Positions 31,498-35,455 of a stretch of 35,455 bases of DNA are shown here, in pieces; the stretch's first letter is position 1; every line of letters starts with the position of its first letter. The translations under genes were made by a program, and so were the position numbers. The notes below the pieces were generated by a model. It was given only the letters and a program-made list of their open reading frames with translations, was not told the DNA's origin and ran no database searches. Origin of the DNA: Nocardia wallacei (GTDB lineage: Bacteria > Actinomycetota > Actinomycetes > Mycobacteriales > Mycobacteriaceae); the NCBI RefSeq assembly GCF_029868745.1, contig NZ_JARWOP010000224.1, positions 1 through 35,455 on the forward strand, given 5' to 3'.

Positions 31498-32403
31498 ATG
31501 TCATCGAGCGATGGGTTCGTGCTGGTCACCGGTGCTACCGGGCGGCAGGGCGGTGCGGTCGCCCGGGCGCTGCTGGCCGACGGTGTGGCGGTGCGCGCGC
31601 TGGTGCGTGATCCGGATTCCGGCCGTGCCCGCGCGGTGGCGGATCTGGGCGCCACGCTGGTACGCGGTGATCTGGGCGATCCGGATTCGCTGCGCGCGGC
31701 CCTCGAGGGTGCCCGCGGCGTGTTCTCGGTGCAGATGCCCGACATGGCCGATCTCATGGGTGACGCGGAGGTCCGCTACGGCCGCGCCCTGGCCGAGGCG
31801 GCTCGTGCGGCCGGGGTGTCGCACCTGGTGCACACGTCGGTGTCGGGCGCGGGCCGTGATCCGCGCGAAATCGACGAGGAGCGCTGGGGTGCGCATATGG
31901 GGCACTATTGGCGCAGCAAGGCCGCTGTGGAGCAGGTCGTGCGGGAGGCGGGCTTCCGGTACTGGACGATTCTGCGGCCGTCGACGTTCATGGAGAATTT
32001 CGTCCGGCCGTCCTTCTACTTCGCCGGAGGTGATTCGGATCGTCTGCTGGTCGCCGTCGATCCGGATACCCCGCAGCCCTTCGTCGCGGTGGACGACATC
32101 GGGGCGGCCGCGGCCGCGGCGTTCGCCGATCCGGCCCGGTTCCATGGCGTCGAACTCGAACTGGCCGGTGAACGCCTGACCTTCCGCACCGCCGCGAAGC
32201 TGCTGTCCGAGGCGCTCGGCACGACGATCGAACTTCCCGACAGTCCGGAAGACGCTGCGGCGCAAGGTTTGCTGCCCGAATTCGTCCGGTCGCAGCGATA
32301 CGTGAGCGCACATCCCGCACCGGCGCACCCCCGAGCCGCGCACGACTTGGGTTTGCCCACTACGACTTTCGCGGAGTGGGCCACCACTACCTTCCGCGCA
32401 TAA
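31498..32403 (+). CDS. NmrA-like NAD(P)-binding protein
   Basis: A 301-residue atypical short-chain dehydrogenase. The nucleotide motif is FVLVTGATGRQGGAVARALLADGVAVRALVRDPDS (GxxGxxG with a following Arg favouring NADPH). HLVHTSVSGAG, WRSKAAVEQVVREAGFRYWTILRPSTFMENF is characteristic of NmrA proteins, which sense or use NADP(H) in redox regulation or reduce quinones and similar compounds. ATG 31498 follows AGGAG at 7 bases. Probably repressed by the divergent TetR protein. Confidence 0.9.
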   Translation: MSSSDGFVLVTGATGRQGGAVARALLADGVAVRALVRDPDSGRARAVADLGATLVRGDLGDPDSLRAALEGARGVFSVQMPDMADLMGDAEVRYGRALAEAARAAGVSHLVHTSVSGAGRDPREIDEERWGAHMGHYWRSKAAVEQVVREAGFRYWTILRPSTFMENFVRPSFYFAGGDSDRLLVAVDPDTPQPFVAVDDIGAAAAAAFADPARFHGVELELAGERLTFRTAAKLLSEALGTTIELPDSPEDAAAQGLLPEFVRSQRYVSAHPAPAHPRAAHDLGLPTTTFAEWATTTFRA

Positions 32404-32433
32404 CGGGCCTGGATGTCGACGCGATACGGCGAA

Positions 32434-32925
32434 TCAGGCGGTCACCTCCGCCAATTTGCCGGTGGCGACGTCGAAGACGAAGCCACGCAGTGACGTCGTC
32501 TTGGTGACGAAGGGGCTCGCTTCGATGCGGCGCAAGGATTGCCGCACATCCTCGTCCAGGTCGGCGAATGCCTCGGCCGCCCATGCCGGCTTCAGTCCCG
32601 TCTCGTCCTGTATGCCGCGCTTGAAGTCGTCGTCGGTGAAAGTCAGCATGCCGCAATCGGTGTGGTGGATCAGGATGATCTCGGTGGTGCCGAGCAGCCG
32701 CTGACTGATTGCCAGTGAACGGATCTCGTCGTCGGTCACCACGCCGCCGGCATTGCGGATGACATGGGCCTCGCCCTCCTGGAGACCGAGGATGCGATAC
32801 ACGTCCAGGCGGGCATCCATGCAGGCGACCACCGCGACGTGCTTGCTCGGCGGCAAGGGGAGTGGACCGCTGAACTGCGCGGCGTACCGCGCGTTGTTGT
32901 CCAGATACTCATCGGTCACGGTCAT
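32434..32925 (-). CDS. Beta-carbonic anhydrase
   Basis: A 163-residue beta-class carbonic anhydrase, converting CO2 and bicarbonate. Zinc ligands are seen as ACMDARLD (Cys, with the Asp-Arg dyad) and HHTDCGM (His and Cys); VIRNAGG is the family's next motif. It resembles M. tuberculosis Rv1284. ATG 32925 follows GGAGG at 9 bases. The gene is divergent from a molybdopterin oxidoreductase and convergent with the NmrA-like gene. Confidence 0.93.
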   Translation of the reverse strand: MTVTDEYLDNNARYAAQFSGPLPLPPSKHVAVVACMDARLDVYRILGLQEGEAHVIRNAGGVVTDDEIRSLAISQRLLGTTEIILIHHTDCGMLTFTDDDFKRGIQDETGLKPAWAAEAFADLDEDVRQSLRRIEASPFVTKTTSLRGFVFDVATGKLAEVTA

Positions 32926-32951
32926 GTGCGCGAACCTCCGAAGGTTTCGAT

Positions 32952-32969
32952 ATGCGAATGTGCGCATTC
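32952..32969. promoter_or_regulatory. Overlapping inverted repeats before carbonic anhydrase and Mo-enzyme genes
   Basis: ATGCG-N6-CGCAT (32952-32956/32963-32967) overlaps GAATG-N4-CATTC (32956-32960/32965-32969). The pair is 27 bases upstream of the carbonic anhydrase ATG. The AT-rich palindromic look recalls ArsR-type sites, but no regulator was identified. Confidence 0.3.
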
Positions 32970-33112
32970 ACGGTGGCAGGCCGGGCGCCGATGCCGCGAT
33001 GGATAGACCCACGCTGAGTTGAAACCTGGCGTGTCGATATCCGCCTCGGGATGGGTGTACCGGGGCGGAGGGGAGCGGTACGCTCGCGGTGGGCCGCTCG
33101 AGAGGATGAGCT

Positions 33113-35314
33113 ATGAGTAGTCGCATTGTTGCTCGGCAGTGCACCCTGTGTGAGGCGCACTGCGGGATCCTGGTCACCGTCGAGGGAGATCAGGTCGCGC
33201 GGATCGAGGGAAACCCGGAAGACGTTCTCTCCCAAGGATATATCTGCCCGAAGGCAACGGCGATGGGCGGACTGCACCACGACCCCGACCGGCTGCGGAC
33301 GCCCGTGCGGCGGGTTGCCGACGGGTTCGAGCCGATCGGCTGGGACGAGGCGTTCCGGGAGATCGGGCAGCGCCTGCGCACGATCCGGCGCGCGCACGGG
33401 CCGAGCGCGATCGCGATGTATCTGGGTAATCCGGCGGCGCACAGCTCCTCGGTGCTGTACGGGGCACTGCTGCGCATGGCGCTGCTGACGCGCAATTTCT
33501 ACACCGCGTCCTCCATCGACCAGTTTCCCCAGGAGTTCGCGGCGTGGCGGATGTTCGGTTCGAACGTACTCATGCCGATCGCCGATATCGACCGCACCGA
33601 CCGGCTGGTGATCCTGGGCGCGAATCCGGCGGTGTCGAACGGCTCGGTGACCACGATGCCGAATGCCAAGCAGCGCATCAAGGATGTGCGCGGCCGCGGC
33701 GGGAACGTCGTGGTGATCGACCCGCGGCGCACCGAGACCGCGCGGCTGGCCGACGAGCACATCGCCGTAGTCCCCGGCGGCGACGTCCATCTGCTGCTGG
33801 CCGTGCTGCACGTGCTGGTCACCGAAAACCTCTGTGACGACACGGCGATTCGGCGGCAGTGCGCGGGCTGGGACGACCTGCGCGCGCTGGTCGCGGACTT
33901 CACTCCGGAACTGGCCGCGCCGCACGCGGGCGTCGACGCGGAGACCATCCGCCGCTTCGCGCGCGAGCACGCGGCCGCCCCGTCGGCGGTGCTGTACGCG
34001 CGCATCGGCGTGTGCCAGCAGGTGACCGGCACATTGACGCACTGGCTGGTGAACACGATCAACGCGGTCACCGGAAATCTGGATCGTGCGGGCGGGCAGA
34101 TGTTTTCGACGCCGCCCGTCGACGCGCCCCGGGCCGGCAAGTATTTGTCCATGGGCCACGGCGCGTGGACCGATCGCTCCGGAAAGTACAAGTCCTTCCG
34201 TTCCGAACTGCCGGTGGCGGCGCTGGCCGACGAGATCCTCACCGAGGGTGCGGGACAGGTCCGGGCGATGATCACCTACGCCGGTAATCCGGTGCTGTCG
34301 ACGCCGCAGGCGGGCCGCCTGGACGCGGCGCTGGAATCGCTGGATTTCTATGTGGCCGTGGACATGTACATCACCGAAACCACCCGGCATGCCGACATCA
34401 TCTTGCCGCCGGTGTCCCCGCTGGAACGCGAAGACGTCAACCTGTTGTTCCCCGTTTTCAGCGTGCGCAACAACCTGCGGTACGACGCCCGCGTCTTCGA
34501 GCCGCCGGCCGACGGCCTGGAGGATTGGCAGATTCTGGCGCGGATGGTCACCGAGTTGGCGCCGCTGCCCGCCCGCCGGTTCACCGGCCGCACTCTCAAC
34601 GGCGTGTTCGAGCGGCTCAGCCCGTTGCGACTGGGCGCGCTGGGTATCGCGGCCGGTCCCTACGGTGTGCTGCGGCGGGGGCGGAAAGGCTTGCGCGTCA
34701 AGGATGTTCGCGAGGCCCCCGGCGGTATCGACCTCGGCCCGCTGCGGCCCCGGCTGCCCAAACTGATCGGAACCCGCGACCGTAAGGTGCACCTCGCCCC
34801 GACCGATTTCGTCGCCGCCGCCCGCACGATCGTGGAAGACCTCCGGCAGGCCCCGCCCGCCGGACCGGACGGCTACGATCTGCGCTTGATCGGCCGAAGG
34901 CACTTGCGCAGCAACAACTCCTGGCTGCACAACGTGCCCGCCATGGTGAAGGGCCGCGCCCGCTGCACCGTCCTCATGCACCCCGACGATGCCGACCCCC
35001 GCGACCTCGCCGACGGAGACTCGGTCAGCGTCTCCTCCAGCACCGGCTCCATCGTAGTGACCGTGGAGATCAGCGACGACATCCGCCGCGGCACCGTCGC
35101 CATCCCGCACGGCTGGGGCCACCAGGAGCCGGGCGTCGGCTGGCGACTGGCAGCCTCCCTCCCCGGCGCCAACGTCAATCTCCTCCACGACCCCGCGCTG
35201 GTGGATCCCCTATCCGGCACCTCCGCGGTGAACAACACCTGGGTCAGCGTCACGGCCACATCGTCGGACACCCCGGAGCGCTCGGTCGAAGCGGCAGCGG
35301 CGAGCGCGCCGTAA
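33113..35314 (+). CDS. Molybdopterin-dependent oxidoreductase with N-terminal 4Fe-4S motif (Rv0197-like)
   Basis: A 733-residue bis-MGD enzyme of the DMSO-reductase superfamily. The N-terminus binds a 4Fe-4S cluster: CTLCEAHCGILV and, about 30 residues on, YICPKA. Molybdopterin-binding segments include LVILGANPAVSNGS, NVVVIDPRRTETARLADEHI and ITYAGNPVLSTPQ; the C-terminal domain holds LRSNNSWLHN, DLADGDSV and IPHGWGH. No Cys or Sec is seen at the usual Mo-ligand place (NFYTASSIDQFPQ), so it is not a standard formate dehydrogenase. It resembles M. tuberculosis Rv0197. No signal peptide, so cytoplasmic. ATG 33113 follows GAGAGGA. Substrate unknown. Confidence 0.88.
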   Translation: MSSRIVARQCTLCEAHCGILVTVEGDQVARIEGNPEDVLSQGYICPKATAMGGLHHDPDRLRTPVRRVADGFEPIGWDEAFREIGQRLRTIRRAHGPSAIAMYLGNPAAHSSSVLYGALLRMALLTRNFYTASSIDQFPQEFAAWRMFGSNVLMPIADIDRTDRLVILGANPAVSNGSVTTMPNAKQRIKDVRGRGGNVVVIDPRRTETARLADEHIAVVPGGDVHLLLAVLHVLVTENLCDDTAIRRQCAGWDDLRALVADFTPELAAPHAGVDAETIRRFAREHAAAPSAVLYARIGVCQQVTGTLTHWLVNTINAVTGNLDRAGGQMFSTPPVDAPRAGKYLSMGHGAWTDRSGKYKSFRSELPVAALADEILTEGAGQVRAMITYAGNPVLSTPQAGRLDAALESLDFYVAVDMYITETTRHADIILPPVSPLEREDVNLLFPVFSVRNNLRYDARVFEPPADGLEDWQILARMVTELAPLPARRFTGRTLNGVFERLSPLRLGALGIAAGPYGVLRRGRKGLRVKDVREAPGGIDLGPLRPRLPKLIGTRDRKVHLAPTDFVAAARTIVEDLRQAPPAGPDGYDLRLIGRRHLRSNNSWLHNVPAMVKGRARCTVLMHPDDADPRDLADGDSVSVSSSTGSIVVTVEISDDIRRGTVAIPHGWGHQEPGVGWRLAASLPGANVNLLHDPALVDPLSGTSAVNNTWVSVTATSSDTPERSVEAAAASAP

Positions 35315-35455
35315 CCCCGCGACAAGCTCATCCGGCCAGGGGGGGGGGCAACAGCCCGCCCGGGGGGGTATTTTGGCTATGAGTAGGATTAGGGTAACCC
35401 CACCGCCCGGAAGGGGGAGTGTTCGAGCGAGCGGGGGGCCACCACGAGGCTGGGG
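35315..35455. other. Low-complexity window end
   Basis: A ten-G run (35339-35348), a seven-G run (35362-35368) and further G tracts give a composition unlike the rest. No gene is seen. It probably reflects a poorly resolved contig end. Confidence 0.5.

Noticed and set aside
32909..35188. A 759-codon open frame on the minus strand opposite the molybdopterin oxidoreductase
   Set aside because: The translation is low-complexity (His, Arg, Gly, Asp, Val rich) with no domain, as expected for the antisense of a high-GC gene; the plus-strand protein is a clear enzyme.
35374..35402. Iron-box-like sequence (TAGGATTAGGGTAACC) near the right end
   Set aside because: The half-sites are offset by one base from the IdeR/DmdR consensus and lie in doubtful sequence with no downstream gene in view.

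Overview
The window reads as chromosomal DNA of a mycolate-type actinomycete, most likely Nocardia or a close relative. The basis is very high GC with strong GC3, GTG and TTG starts, a complete yrbE-mce operon with an Mce-associated protein, a FadB2-like dehydrogenase, an Acg-type nitroreductase, a CE1758/CE1759-type flavin pair and several P450s. Both ends (about 1-180 and 35339-35455) carry long C or G runs and odd composition, so the window may be a whole draft contig with weak ends.

Left block (1-10.1 kb): a fusion of a chorismate-lyase-like domain to a type II DAHP-synthase-like domain whose key catalytic residues are mostly missing; two convergent, related P450s that keep the haem cysteine but lack the K-helix ExxR arginine; a canonical P450; a 47-residue membrane peptide; a GMC flavoprotein with a CxxCxxCxxxC motif; its Tat-signal partner, broken by a one-base frameshift; and a secreted glycine-zipper protein. 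P450s two and three share a spaced promoter plus palindrome (CTGCGGG-N16-TASGAT-N9-TTGCCC-N13-GGGCAA), which suggests common control. This block is the best candidate for an undescribed, probably biosynthetic, locus, and it runs off the left edge.

Middle block (10.4-19.3 kb): an unbroken plus-strand operon yrbEA-yrbEB-mceABCDEF-mam, mostly with ATGA-type start/stop overlaps. It encodes a lipid importer without its ATPase. All six Mce proteins are short.

Right block (19.3-35.3 kb): a TetR regulator and a FadB2-like dehydrogenase, divergent from a methyltransferase. A long minus-strand run follows, made up of a luciferase-like monooxygenase, FMN reductase, Acg-type nitroreductase, acyl-CoA dehydrogenase, CysQ-like phosphatase, F420/FMN split-barrel protein and an autoinhibited Fic protein. 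Next come an epoxide hydrolase divergent from a CGNR zinc-finger regulator, a TetR regulator divergent from an NmrA-like protein, and a beta-carbonic anhydrase divergent from a molybdopterin oxidoreductase. Several of these divergent gaps hold clear palindromes that look like operators.

No tRNA, rRNA, CRISPR array, insertion sequence or phage gene was recognised.
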